The position numbers and the translations under genes were made by a program. Under the pieces are notes generated by a model, which ran no database searches, was not told where the DNA came from, and was given only the letters and a program-made list of their open reading frames with translations. A stretch of 16,352 nt of DNA from an uncultured Prevotella sp. (GTDB lineage: Bacteria > Bacteroidota > Bacteroidia > Bacteroidales > Bacteroidaceae): assembly GCA_937906765.1 (NCBI GenBank), contig CALCUV010000125.1, positions 1-16,352 on the forward strand. The letters are read 5' to 3'. Every line of letters starts with the position of its first letter. Positions within the stretch are counted from its first letter, which is position 1. Below are positions 8,007 through 14,687 of this stretch, in pieces.

Positions 8007-8509
8007 AAAATTTGTTGCTAATTCTGTCAAGCATATTTTGTATGCTCTCAATTCCTTCGTGCACTGAGGTAGAGTGTCCGCTTGATAGTGTAGTTGTTAT
8101 GACGTGTGGTCTTTACGATGCTGACTCACACGAGAAACTCTCGATATCTCATACGCTGTCCGTCACTCCTGCTGGTAAAGACACCTTGTTGCTCAACTCC
8201 GCGAGCGATATCCAATCCTTTGTTTTGCCCTTGAAGATGGGAGAAAATTGTGATACTATGTTATTGCATTTTTCTGATAGTTGGGACCAAACATGTACCG
8301 ACACATTATACTTACATCACGAAAACTTGCCACATTTCGAATCCGTGGAATGTCCCGCTACTATTTTCCATAAATTAAAGCAAGTGACATGGGCAAACGA
8401 TCGTCAATCCAACTTGAATGTAAGCATTGATAGTGTAGTTATCGTACGAGAATTAGTTGATTATAATGATGTTGAAAACATACAGATTTATTTGCATAGT
8501 GCTTCTTAG
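8003..8509 (+). CDS. DUF6452-like lipoprotein
   Basis: This is a secreted lipoprotein of 168 residues. The signal peptide MKNLLLILSSIFCMLSIPSC ends at a lipobox Cys20. The mature part begins TEVECPLDSVVVMTCGLYD and looks all-beta with several Cys residues. I place it in DUF6452, a Bacteroidota family of unknown function, from this start region and the following DUF6048 gene. It overlaps the glycosyltransferase stop by four bases. Its own 3' end overlaps the next gene by about 44 bp in another frame. This tight packing indicates one transcription unit. Confidence 0.7.
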   Translation: MKNLLLILSSIFCMLSIPSCTEVECPLDSVVVMTCGLYDADSHEKLSISHTLSVTPAGKDTLLLNSASDIQSFVLPLKMGENCDTMLLHFSDSWDQTCTDTLYLHHENLPHFESVECPATIFHKLKQVTWANDRQSNLNVSIDSVVIVRELVDYNDVENIQIYLHSAS

Positions 8510-9206
8510 TGTAGGGAGCACTCTTGCTACTTTTGCCTCAACGCCCATATTGTCTGCAGATTCGGTTCGTGTGACAAATGAAAAATTATATAGTTCGCGC
8601 GAAGCCGCTAAGCAGGCAATGGACAATCCGAAACCCACAAAATTGTTTAGTGGTTTCAGTTTAGGTGTTGATATTGTAGGTCCGATTATGCGAGCAGCCT
8701 CTTCTTATGGTCAATATGAGGGTTTTTGCAGAATCAATCTGTATGAAACGTATTTCCCTGTGTTTGAATTGGGCATGGGAGATTGTAATCATACTGATGA
8801 AAGCACAAATATTAATTTTTCAACAAAGGCTCCGTACTTCCGAATTGGATGTGATGTAAATTTTGCGAAAAATAAATTGTCTGGCAACCGTATTTTTGGA
8901 GGTTTCCGTTATGGGTTTTCTTCTTTTGACTATGACATTTCTGCTCCCGATATTGTTGACCCCAACTGGGGCACGGTTATTCCTTATCAGATGCGGAATA
9001 TTCATGGTAATAAGCATTGGGGCGAACTCCTTTTCGGCGTAGAGTCACGCATTTGTCGCTTTATGCAAATAGGGTGGGCGGTTCGCTATAAGTTTAGTCT
9101 GTCTGACGAACACGGCGAATACTCAAAACCTTGGTATGTACCTGGTTTCGGAAGAAATAAGAATGGTTCGTTTGGAGCAAACTTTAATTTGATTTTCGAT
9201 TTATAA
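8466..9206 (+). CDS. DUF6048-like outer-membrane or periplasmic beta protein
   Basis: This protein has about 246 residues. Two in-frame ATGs at 8466 and 8469 are the plausible starts. A longer frame begins at TTG 8457 but gains only three residues. The signal peptide spans roughly residues 5-25 and ends near TFAS. The mature part alternates aromatic and glycine-rich strands (for example FSGFSLGVDIVGP, FGGFRYGFSSFDYD) and closes with ANFNLIFDL, a terminal strand ending in a hydrophobic residue that suits a small outer-membrane barrel. The family is likely DUF6048, of unknown function. It overlaps the lipoprotein gene before it, so the two products may act together at the envelope, which is an inference. 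Confidence 0.7.
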   Translation: MMLKTYRFICIVLLSVGSTLATFASTPILSADSVRVTNEKLYSSREAAKQAMDNPKPTKLFSGFSLGVDIVGPIMRAASSYGQYEGFCRINLYETYFPVFELGMGDCNHTDESTNINFSTKAPYFRIGCDVNFAKNKLSGNRIFGGFRYGFSSFDYDISAPDIVDPNWGTVIPYQMRNIHGNKHWGELLFGVESRICRFMQIGWAVRYKFSLSDEHGEYSKPWYVPGFGRNKNGSFGANFNLIFDL

Positions 9207-9249
9207 AACCTTCTCCCCCTCTAACCTCATCTCCTCACAACTTCAAAAG

Positions 9250-10239
9250 ATGAAATACGTTAAGATTCTTTTCTTCCTATTCCTGCTTGTTGGTACAATT
9301 ATTATTATTCGTAATCACCAAGGTTCCGAAAATCCAAAGTATCGTGTAGCAGAAGGACAAACTTTTGGCACACAGTATCGCATCGTTTATGAATCAGCAG
9401 AACCGCAGGATAGTGCTATTAAAAGCGTTCTTCACGATATAGACTTTTCTCTCTCCATGTTTAACAAGGAGAGCACTTTGGCACGCATAAACGCAGGAGT
9501 TTCAAACAAGGTTGATAGTCTCTTTTGTGTGGTGTTTAAGTTGGCGAAAGAGGTGTCTGAAACTACTTCTGGCGCGTTTGATCCCACCATTGCGCCCGCC
9601 GTTAATGCCTGGGGATTTGGTCCTCAACGTAAGCAAGAACTTTCTGAAAGCGAACTTGACAGCATCGCTCAATTAGTGAATTATCGCAATGTGACACTTG
9701 AGGGAGATTCTGTGCTCTTGCGCAAGGATTCCAGAATAACTCTCGACTTCGGAGCTATCGCAAAGGGATTTGGGGTAGATTGCATCGCGCATCTTCTTGA
9801 CGAAAAGGGCGTGAAGAATTACTATATAAACATTGGTGGAGAAGTGATTGTGAAAGGGGTAAATGAAAAGGGACGTGCATGGAGCATTGGGGTTCAAAAT
9901 CCTAATGCAATGGGTGAAGAGTCTCAAGAAGTCATCCAACTTCATAACGCCGCCATGGCAACGAGTGGTAATTATCGTAATTATTACGTAAATGCCGAGG
10001 GTAAGCGAGTGGCACACACCATCGACCCTCGAACTGCATCGCCCGTTTCTCACTCATTGCTTTCCGCTACGGTCATTGCGCCTTCATGTGCTATTGCTGA
10101 TGCCTACGCCACCTCGTTTATGGTGTTAGGAGTTGAGGAAAGTAAGAAGATACTTAAGGGACTTCCTGAACTTTCTGTATTATTAATTTATGAGGAAGCG
10201 GATAGCATGAAGATTTATTCCACTATTAAGAACAACTAA
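9250..10239 (+). CDS. apbE: FAD:protein FMN transferase
   Basis: ApbE attaches FMN from FAD to a Thr or Ser of target proteins such as NqrB/NqrC or RnfG, outside the cytoplasmic membrane. The product has 329 residues with an N-terminal hydrophobic anchor (5-20). There is no lipobox Cys, so it looks membrane-anchored and not a lipoprotein. Motifs are GAFDPTIAPAVNAWGFG (108-124), LDFGAIAKGF (165-174), INIGGEV (193-199), ATSGNYRNYY (237-246), HTIDPRTASP (256-265) and ADAYATSFMVLG (283-294). Asp284 and Thr288 fit the magnesium site. No flavinylation target is encoded in this window. A strong terminator follows at 10247-10310. Confidence 0.95.
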   Translation: MKYVKILFFLFLLVGTIIIIRNHQGSENPKYRVAEGQTFGTQYRIVYESAEPQDSAIKSVLHDIDFSLSMFNKESTLARINAGVSNKVDSLFCVVFKLAKEVSETTSGAFDPTIAPAVNAWGFGPQRKQELSESELDSIAQLVNYRNVTLEGDSVLLRKDSRITLDFGAIAKGFGVDCIAHLLDEKGVKNYYINIGGEVIVKGVNEKGRAWSIGVQNPNAMGEESQEVIQLHNAAMATSGNYRNYYVNAEGKRVAHTIDPRTASPVSHSLLSATVIAPSCAIADAYATSFMVLGVEESKKILKGLPELSVLLIYEEADSMKIYSTIKNN

Positions 10240-10246
10240 GTAAATT

Positions 10247-10310
10247 ACGGAGAAAGGAAGAGATGCTTGCCGTTTGTCGTGTACGTATTCCTCATTCCTT
10301 TCTCCGTTTT
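10247..10310 (+). terminator. Hairpin terminator after apbE
   Basis: ACGGAGAAAGGAA (10247-10259) pairs perfectly over 13 bp with TTCCTTTCTCCGT (10295-10307), with a 35-base loop, followed by TTT and more T-rich sequence. It begins 8 bp after the apbE stop. It contains the in-frame ATG at 10263, so that ATG is not the start of the Crp/Fnr gene. Confidence 0.75.
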
Positions 10311-10325
10311 ATTTCTATAGATATC

Positions 10326-11009
10326 ATGCAATCAAGCGCCTTTTCAAGAATCCAAATGCTCCCATTCTTTCAAGGGATTAGTCGAGACGAACTTTTGCGC
10401 ATGCTTGAGTGTGCGAAGTTTGACTTTGTTTCGACTGACGAACATGAATGCGTTGTGAAACAGGGGCGGTCTGCGTCTAAATTAATTTACGCCCTCAGCG
10501 GGACGTTCCAAATAGAGCGATTTTTCACGGATGATTTGCGTGTGGTTGAGGAACTAACGGCTCCATTCGTGTTTCATCCCGAATGTCTTTTTGGAGTTTC
10601 ACCAACGTGGCGCTACACGTTAACTTGCGCCTCTGACGCCCAGTTGTTGGTGATTTCAAAACACGATTTCATCAATCACCTCATGGATTTCCCCACGTTT
10701 CGCGTCTCAATGCTCAATTATCTTTGCCGACTTATTGATGACACATCCCTTTACGCTGAGCAAAGTGATAAATTAACAGCTCGACAATCCCTGCTTCGCT
10801 ATTTTGGGCAACTTGTTTCTACTCGTCAGGGACAGAAAACCTTTTACGTCGGTATGCAATTCCTCGCCGACCGTCTTTCAACCTCGCGCCTTGCTGTCAG
10901 TCGAGCGCTCCGCGAACTTCAAGAGGAAGGACTATTAAGCGTAGGGCGAAAAAACATCCTTGTTTACGATTTTTCTAAACTCCTTAATACAGAAGTGAAA
11001 CCTAAGTAG
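10326..11009 (+). CDS. Crp/Fnr-family transcription regulator
   Basis: This DNA-binding regulator has 227 residues from ATG 10326. The longer frame from 10263 starts inside the apbE terminator loop and is rejected. Residues 10-115 form the cNMP-binding-like beta-barrel sensor domain, a long dimer helix follows (about 118-150), and the winged helix-turn-helix lies at about 153-215. The recognition region is MQFLADRLSTSRLAVSRALRE. The four-Cys set of true FNR iron-sulphur sensors is not seen. The Arg expected in a cAMP pocket is not obvious either, so the ligand is unknown. Its own promoter must lie between 10310 and 10325 or inside the terminator loop, otherwise it depends on read-through. Confidence 0.88.
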   Translation: MQSSAFSRIQMLPFFQGISRDELLRMLECAKFDFVSTDEHECVVKQGRSASKLIYALSGTFQIERFFTDDLRVVEELTAPFVFHPECLFGVSPTWRYTLTCASDAQLLVISKHDFINHLMDFPTFRVSMLNYLCRLIDDTSLYAEQSDKLTARQSLLRYFGQLVSTRQGQKTFYVGMQFLADRLSTSRLAVSRALRELQEEGLLSVGRKNILVYDFSKLLNTEVKPK

Positions 11010-11035
11010 CAAAAACTCGGTTTCACTTAATTTTT
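10993..11035 (+). terminator. Hairpin terminator at the 3' end of the Crp/Fnr gene
   Basis: AAGTGAAACC (10993-11002) pairs perfectly with GGTTTCACTT (11019-11028) over a 16-base loop, followed by AATTTTT. The left arm lies inside the last codons of the gene and the stop codon is in the loop. Confidence 0.6.
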
Positions 11036-11086
11036 CCTAAGTCTCACTTAGTTTTTCCTAAGTCTCACTTAGTTTTTGCTTAAACT
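11024..11086 (+). repeat. Three tandem 21-bp units containing CTAAGT-CTC-ACTTAG palindromes
   Basis: Units lie at 11024-11044, 11045-11065 and 11066-11086. The first two differ at one position and the third has diverged at its end. Two perfect palindromes with 6-bp arms and a 3-base centre lie at 11037-11051 and 11058-11072, and each is followed by TTTTT. The spacing is exactly 21 bp, two helical turns. They could be tandem weak terminators for the Crp/Fnr gene or repeated protein-binding sites. The core is shared with the repeats at 5314-5385. Confidence 0.65.
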
Positions 11087-11154
11087 AATATTGTTTTCAT
11101 CACGTCAAATTTAAGGTTAAAAACGTGAGTTGTTAATGCCTTTTGTTGATGAAA

Positions 11155-11162
11155 TATCTTTG
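11155..11162 (+). promoter_or_regulatory. Promoter-like TATCTTTG box pointing into the 3' end of a reverse gene
   Basis: TATCTTTGC fits the Bacteroidota -7 element. A TTG at 11130-11132 lies 22 bp upstream, slightly further than usual for a -33 element. Transcription would start near 11168 and run antisense into the gene at 11171-11758. This is a motif match only. Confidence 0.3.
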
Positions 11163-11170
11163 CTTTTTTC

Positions 11171-11758
11171 TCAGTCTTGAATTTTCATTAAGGTGGTCAA
11201 CCCGTTTTTCTGACCTACTACATACGTTCCTCCTATAATTATCCCGTCTCGGCATAAGTCAACCATCGTTAAAGGTTGATTTAGTGTGAAATTCAGGCAA
11301 GTAAACGTGTCGCCAACTTGTAATTTGGAATTTTCACATCGCTCTGCTTGAAATCTGTTTTCTCCCAAATAACGAATCTCACAAACGCGGTCGGGCAACC
11401 ATCCAATTCGCAAGCGCTCGCCCTCATGAAGTTCATCGCTGGAGATATGTTCGTTATCAAAAAACTCTGACTCACAATTGGTTTCGTCATGCAATAATTT
11501 GCAAAACTCTTCCCAATAGCATCCCTCGGCATATTGTGCCATGACGTCAAGTGTGTGTAAGGAAACTGAGTCATAACCACGTGTGGAATAACCCCACACG
11601 CGCTCCAAGGTGGTTTCAGATATGTGTAAATTTAATGCAGTTTCGATTTCAGAAACTAATGCTTGAAAGTCAGCGTGAACAACCAACTTTTTACCAAAAC
11701 GTAACTCTACGCGTTGGCGCAGTGCGCATATTTGAGGTGTATTCCTTTTAATTCCCAT
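11171..11758 (-). CDS. Unrecognised HTH-like protein divergent from a Ser/Thr kinase
   Basis: I do not recognise a named family for this 195-residue cytoplasmic protein. The N-terminal 90 residues are helical and contain ISETTLERVWGYSTRG followed by SVSLHTLDVMAQYAEG and WEEFCKLL. This arrangement recurs in Bacteroidota proteins with a putative helix-turn-helix start (a TL-R-hydrophobic-G helix, then a LHTLD-MA-Y helix). An acidic linker (about 93-112) leads to a beta-rich C-terminal part (113-195) ending VGQKNGLTTLMKIQD. It is separated by 45 bp from a divergent membrane kinase gene, and both strands have -7 boxes in that gap. A regulator or substrate of the kinase is a fair guess, but function is unknown. 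Confidence 0.6.
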   Translation of the reverse strand: MGIKRNTPQICALRQRVELRFGKKLVVHADFQALVSEIETALNLHISETTLERVWGYSTRGYDSVSLHTLDVMAQYAEGCYWEEFCKLLHDETNCESEFFDNEHISSDELHEGERLRIGWLPDRVCEIRYLGENRFQAERCENSKLQVGDTFTCLNFTLNQPLTMVDLCRDGIIIGGTYVVGQKNGLTTLMKIQD

Positions 11759-11765
11759 AGTGTTA

Positions 11766-11786
11766 CAAAATTAATCATTATCTTTG
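11766..11786. promoter_or_regulatory. Back-to-back -7 boxes between HTH-like gene and kinase gene
   Basis: On the minus strand TAATTTTG lies at 11773-11766. On the plus strand TATCTTTG lies at 11779-11786. Both fit TAnnTTTG and are only 5 bp apart. Predicted starts are about 11760 for the minus gene (an almost leaderless mRNA) and about 11792 for the kinase gene. RNA polymerase could occupy only one at a time, so the two genes would compete. No clear -33 elements were seen. Confidence 0.4.
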
Positions 11787-11803
11787 ACTCGATAAATAAA
11801 ATA

Positions 11804-12982
11804 ATGATGGAAGAAAGTGAAATCTTTGGTGGTTCACCACGGATAAATGAAATGCAAACCGGTTTTCATGACTTTAAGTTATTGAAAACGAATGCAAAGA
11901 CGCGTCTATATCTTGCGCACAAATCAGGTAAGCGCTTTGTAATAAAGACAACTAAAGACGAGTCAGAGTTGCAAAAGAAAATTTTGCAACGTGAATATGA
12001 GTTATCTATTGATTGCGACCATCCGAATCTCGTACACATATATACATTAGAAGATGGTTTTCCCTTTGGAGTGGGGCTTGTAATGGAATATATTGAGGGG
12101 CGTACGCTGGATGAATATATCAAAGAGCGCCCTTCAAAAAAAGAGCGTAATCGCATTTTCACCGAACTCCTTTCTGCCGTAGAGTAGCTTCATAAACGCG
12201 GCATTGTTCATAATGACATCAAACCCGAAAACATCATCATCACTCGCACGGACAACACGCTGAAACTGATTGACTTCGGATTAGCAGACAATGATGCGCA
12301 ATATGTTTTGCGAACATTGGGATATTCTCCGCGTTATGCCTCTCCAGAATTGTTAAATCAATCTGGCGAAGTCGATGCCCGAAGTGATATTTATTCAATA
12401 GGGTTGTTGATGCGTGAGTTATTAGGCGGTTCCTTAGTTGCTAATCGCTGTACGAAGCAATTACCTAAGAAGCGATACGCCAATGTCGGGCAACTCCGAA
12501 AAGCATGGAACAATCGCTACCTGCCTTTCCGAATTTTGCTTGCTTTCCTATTGTTGACGGTCTGTCTGTTGCCCACTTTCTTGCTTATCCAAACCAAAAT
12601 TGCAGAGCAAGAACGACGCAATTACCAGGAGCAAGTCATTACGGAAATGGAGCGTAAAATCACTAACATCTGCGAAGCGGCAAAAGACTCCATGGAGCAA
12701 AGCAAATATTTTGAATTTGCTAACATGCACATGCTGTTAATGATGGAGCAGTGTCGTGAGAGTTTAGATAGCATCACCAATAATATAGATGATTCAGACT
12801 TAAAGATGTTGGTAAATTCACGTTATCAACTTATTTTTGGCGACTATTGTAAGGAAATTGCTGAAATTCCAATCGTAAATAAACCCATGTATATAATTGT
12901 GACTCCTCAGGAGCATCACAGTTACTATGATTCCTTGATAGCAAATCAATTACCTTATCAACCTTACCCTATGAAAAAGTAG
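11804..12982 (+). pseudogene. Membrane Ser/Thr protein kinase interrupted by one in-frame TAG
   Basis: A eukaryote-like (Hanks-type) kinase of about 391 codons reads through one frame except for TAG at 12185-12187 (codon 128). Before it are the ATP-site Lys48 in FVIKTT, helix-C Glu64 in LQREYEL, and the hinge LVMEYIEG. After it are the catalytic loop VHNDIKPEN with Asp138 and Asn143, DFG at 157-159, ASPE at 179-182 and DARSDIYSIG. A single membrane helix (about 243-264) and a helical extracytoplasmic tail follow. Without read-through the product is 127 residues and lacks the active site. Relatives read VEYLH or similar here, so TAG probably replaced TAT, TAC or CAG. Other window genes end in TAG, so the codon is not generally reassigned. 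A sequencing error is possible. The start is ATG 11804 or 11807. Confidence 0.85.
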
Positions 12983-13432
12983 TTAGACATAAAAAGACAA
13001 TCCAAATTTTATTGTCTTTAACATTATTTTCATACTTTTGCACAAGCAACAGTCCTAAAAAGTTTGACAAACTTGCATGTTTTGTTGAAATTTTGTTATA
13101 TTTGATGTAGTTTGATTAACATTCTTTGAGTATCAAACCATTAAGAAGAACTTGCATGAGAATGGGCAATGGATAAGAAATTGCTAACTTGTTTTGTTAC
13201 ACTATATTCCTCATGCTTTTCAAATAACTCTTTTCTTTGTGCAAAGATAATACATTATTTTGTTTATACACATTGTCTTTCAAAAACAAGTGAAAATAAA
13301 CAATACACTAGTCAATGAACATCTCAACTCAAATTAGTCAATAGTTGAATTTCAAATGCCAACACGAACAAAATATTTTTGTAATTTTGTAGCATTCGTA
13401 ATATAATCGGTAATTTAAATAATGTTCTAATC
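12983..13432. other. 450-bp region without a gene; weak terminator and facing promoter-like boxes
   Basis: No coding sequence beyond a few codons is seen on either strand. AAAGACAAT (12993-13001) pairs with ATTGTCTTT (13011-13019) as a probable kinase terminator. A plus-strand TACTTTTG (13033-13040) and a minus-strand TATCTTTG (13249-13242, continuing GCAC) point toward each other. The 10-mer AACTTGCATG occurs at 13070-13079 and 13149-13158. GCATGAG at 13154-13160 is inverted at 13210-13216, and AGTTTGACAAACT at 13061-13073 is a palindrome. It may encode a small RNA, though the evidence is only motif matches. Confidence 0.4.
13382..13389 (+). promoter_or_regulatory. Candidate -7 box for the protease gene (TAATTTTG)
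   Basis: TAATTTTG fits TAnnTTTG and lies 43 bp before the ATG at 13433, a normal leader length. No -33 TTTG is seen at the usual distance. Confidence 0.35.
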
Positions 13433-14350
13433 ATGATACCTAATGATGAAAATATAATTCGTTTAGATGTTTTAGCTTTTTTAGCAACACATCAATTAAT
13501 CATACCTGATACTTGTAATTCTGATATAATAAAAGGGTTCGGAAGTGGATTCCTTCTGAGTCACAAAGAACGTTTGTTTTTTGTCACAGCAGACCATGTA
13601 GTACATATCGACGATCATGATTCATCTAACGAGACAGGACAACGAATAGGAATAGATTATTTCCCTCAAATTATAACGAATAATAGGGTTAAAGGTGAGT
13701 TGTTGTCAATAAATATACCAGTTAGTGGTTTCAATCATTTAACGAGTTTTGGATTTGATAAGGATTCACTTAATAATCCCGAAAAATTTATTTCCATCTT
13801 TAACAAAATTATTGAAGGGGATATAGATATAACTGATGAAAATTTACCTATAGATGTCAGAATAGCCTCTTTACCAGATATGGCAATTAGTGAAATAAAA
13901 GAGCCTCTAAGTATACCTATTTTAAGTAATCAAGTAGTAATGCAAAACGGAGATGTTTTGATTCAAGAGGGTACACAAAAACTTGTTTTATATTCAAACC
14001 AAGTTAAGCAATTCAACAGTAATAATAATTACCTTGTTGCGGGAACTGTTTGTAATGAAATCAAAAACTCAGTAATATTAAATAGAATAAATGTCCTGCA
14101 TGATGCTTTGATTTTTGACAGATGGGATAACGATGGATATGCTATTCTTAGAATACCTAAATTAGTAGATTATCAATATTGGGCAGGATTGAGTGGGGCA
14201 CCAATACTTGATGACGACGGATTATTGGCTGGAATGCTTGTTAGAGGACCTGAAAGAGAGCCATTTATAACAGCTATTCCTATAGAAAAGATTATTTGGT
14301 TTTTAGACATCATTATTAAAAATGAAGATTGTACCCCATTTAAATTATAA
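13433..14350 (+). CDS. Trypsin-like (chymotrypsin-fold) serine peptidase
   Basis: This 305-residue protein has the three parts of a chymotrypsin-fold catalytic triad in the right order. GSGFLLSHKERLFFVTADHVV carries His55 (TADH), SLPDMAIS carries Asp149, and GLSGAPILDDDG carries Ser254 within the GxSGAP oxyanion motif. No signal peptide or membrane segment is visible, so it should act in the cytoplasm, unlike HtrA/Deg proteases. There is no PDZ domain. Stand-alone cytosolic proteases of this type occur in accessory and defence-linked regions, but no partner gene is seen beside it. The gene is visibly more AT-rich than the housekeeping genes to the left, which suggests transfer. The substrate is unknown. 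Confidence 0.75.
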   Translation: MIPNDENIIRLDVLAFLATHQLIIPDTCNSDIIKGFGSGFLLSHKERLFFVTADHVVHIDDHDSSNETGQRIGIDYFPQIITNNRVKGELLSINIPVSGFNHLTSFGFDKDSLNNPEKFISIFNKIIEGDIDITDENLPIDVRIASLPDMAISEIKEPLSIPILSNQVVMQNGDVLIQEGTQKLVLYSNQVKQFNSNNNYLVAGTVCNEIKNSVILNRINVLHDALIFDRWDNDGYAILRIPKLVDYQYWAGLSGAPILDDDGLLAGMLVRGPEREPFITAIPIEKIIWFLDIIIKNEDCTPFKL

Positions 14351-14505
14351 TCTACTTTTTATATTACGTATTTTGTATCTAACTATTAAATTGAATCAAC
14401 GAGAAGTATTCTCTTTCTGAATTGACTAAGTCAAGGAAATGAACGGTTATGATTATTTAGAGAGCATTTCGTAGCCGAGTTCACCAAACCACAGGCAAAG
14501 GTAAC

Positions 14506-14619
14506 TCGTGTTCTTTTCGTCCAAGCAAGGTCAAGCCCTGCGGGTGTCGTGGAAAAATCATCCTCGCCCCGTGGGGCTTTCTGTATTTTTCCACACAACC
14601 TTGCCTGACGAGAACACGA
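14506..14619 (+). ncRNA. Nested multi-stem structured element upstream of the DUF4121-like gene
   Basis: The outer stem is TCGTGTTCT (14506-14514) with AGAACACGA (14611-14619). It continues CGTC (14518-14521) with GACG (14607-14610), and GCAAGGT (14525-14531) with ACCTTGC (14598-14604). Inside are a CCC-TGC-GGG hairpin (14536-14544) and a long stem, TGT/GTGGAAAAAT (14545-14558) with ATTTTTCCACACA (14585-14597, one bulge). That stem is capped by GCCCC-GT-GGGGC (14566-14577). This amount of ordered pairing over 114 bases is not expected by chance. It could be a regulatory 5' leader, a small RNA, or a DNA structure used by a mobile element. Strand is assumed from the downstream gene. Confidence 0.6.
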
Positions 14620-14645
14620 CCTTTTAGAGCCTGTAGTTTGGGAAC

Positions 14646-14665
14646 TCCGGCCCCGAATAGCCGGA
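14646..14665 (+). promoter_or_regulatory. Short GC-rich hairpin before the DUF4121-like start
   Basis: TCCGGC (14646-14651) pairs with GCCGGA (14660-14665) around an 8-base loop, ending 22 bp before the ATG. It may belong to the same leader as the larger structure or may control access to the translation start. Confidence 0.4.
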
Positions 14666-14687
14666 CTAACAAGAAATATATAATGTT

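Larger units (their letters stand above)
14351..14687. other. 337-bp gene-less segment: AT-rich spacer, then structured GC-rich leader
   Basis: The first part (14351-14460) is AT-rich and holds two small palindromes: GAGAA-GTA-TTCTC at 14401-14413 and TTGACT-A-AGTCAA at 14422-14434. From about 14461 the sequence becomes GC-richer and folds into nested hairpins (14506-14619), plus a TCCGGC/GCCGGA stem at 14646-14665. A 63-codon reverse frame here is not believable as a gene. The change in composition may mark an edge of an accessory element. Confidence 0.5.

Noticed and set aside
10263..10325. Upstream ATG for the Crp/Fnr gene
   Set aside because: It lies in the loop of the apbE terminator hairpin, and the extra residues do not fit the family.
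11024..11086. CRISPR array
   Set aside because: Units are 21 bp, directly tandem and without spacers.
12185..12187. TAG as pyrrolysine or a genome-wide sense codon
   Set aside because: Other genes in the window (Crp/Fnr, DUF6452 and the kinase itself) end in TAG, and no pyl genes are seen.
14481..14672. 63-codon reverse frame over the hairpin region
   Set aside because: It is explained by the inverted repeats. It has no family resemblance or start signal, and the structure itself is the better explanation.
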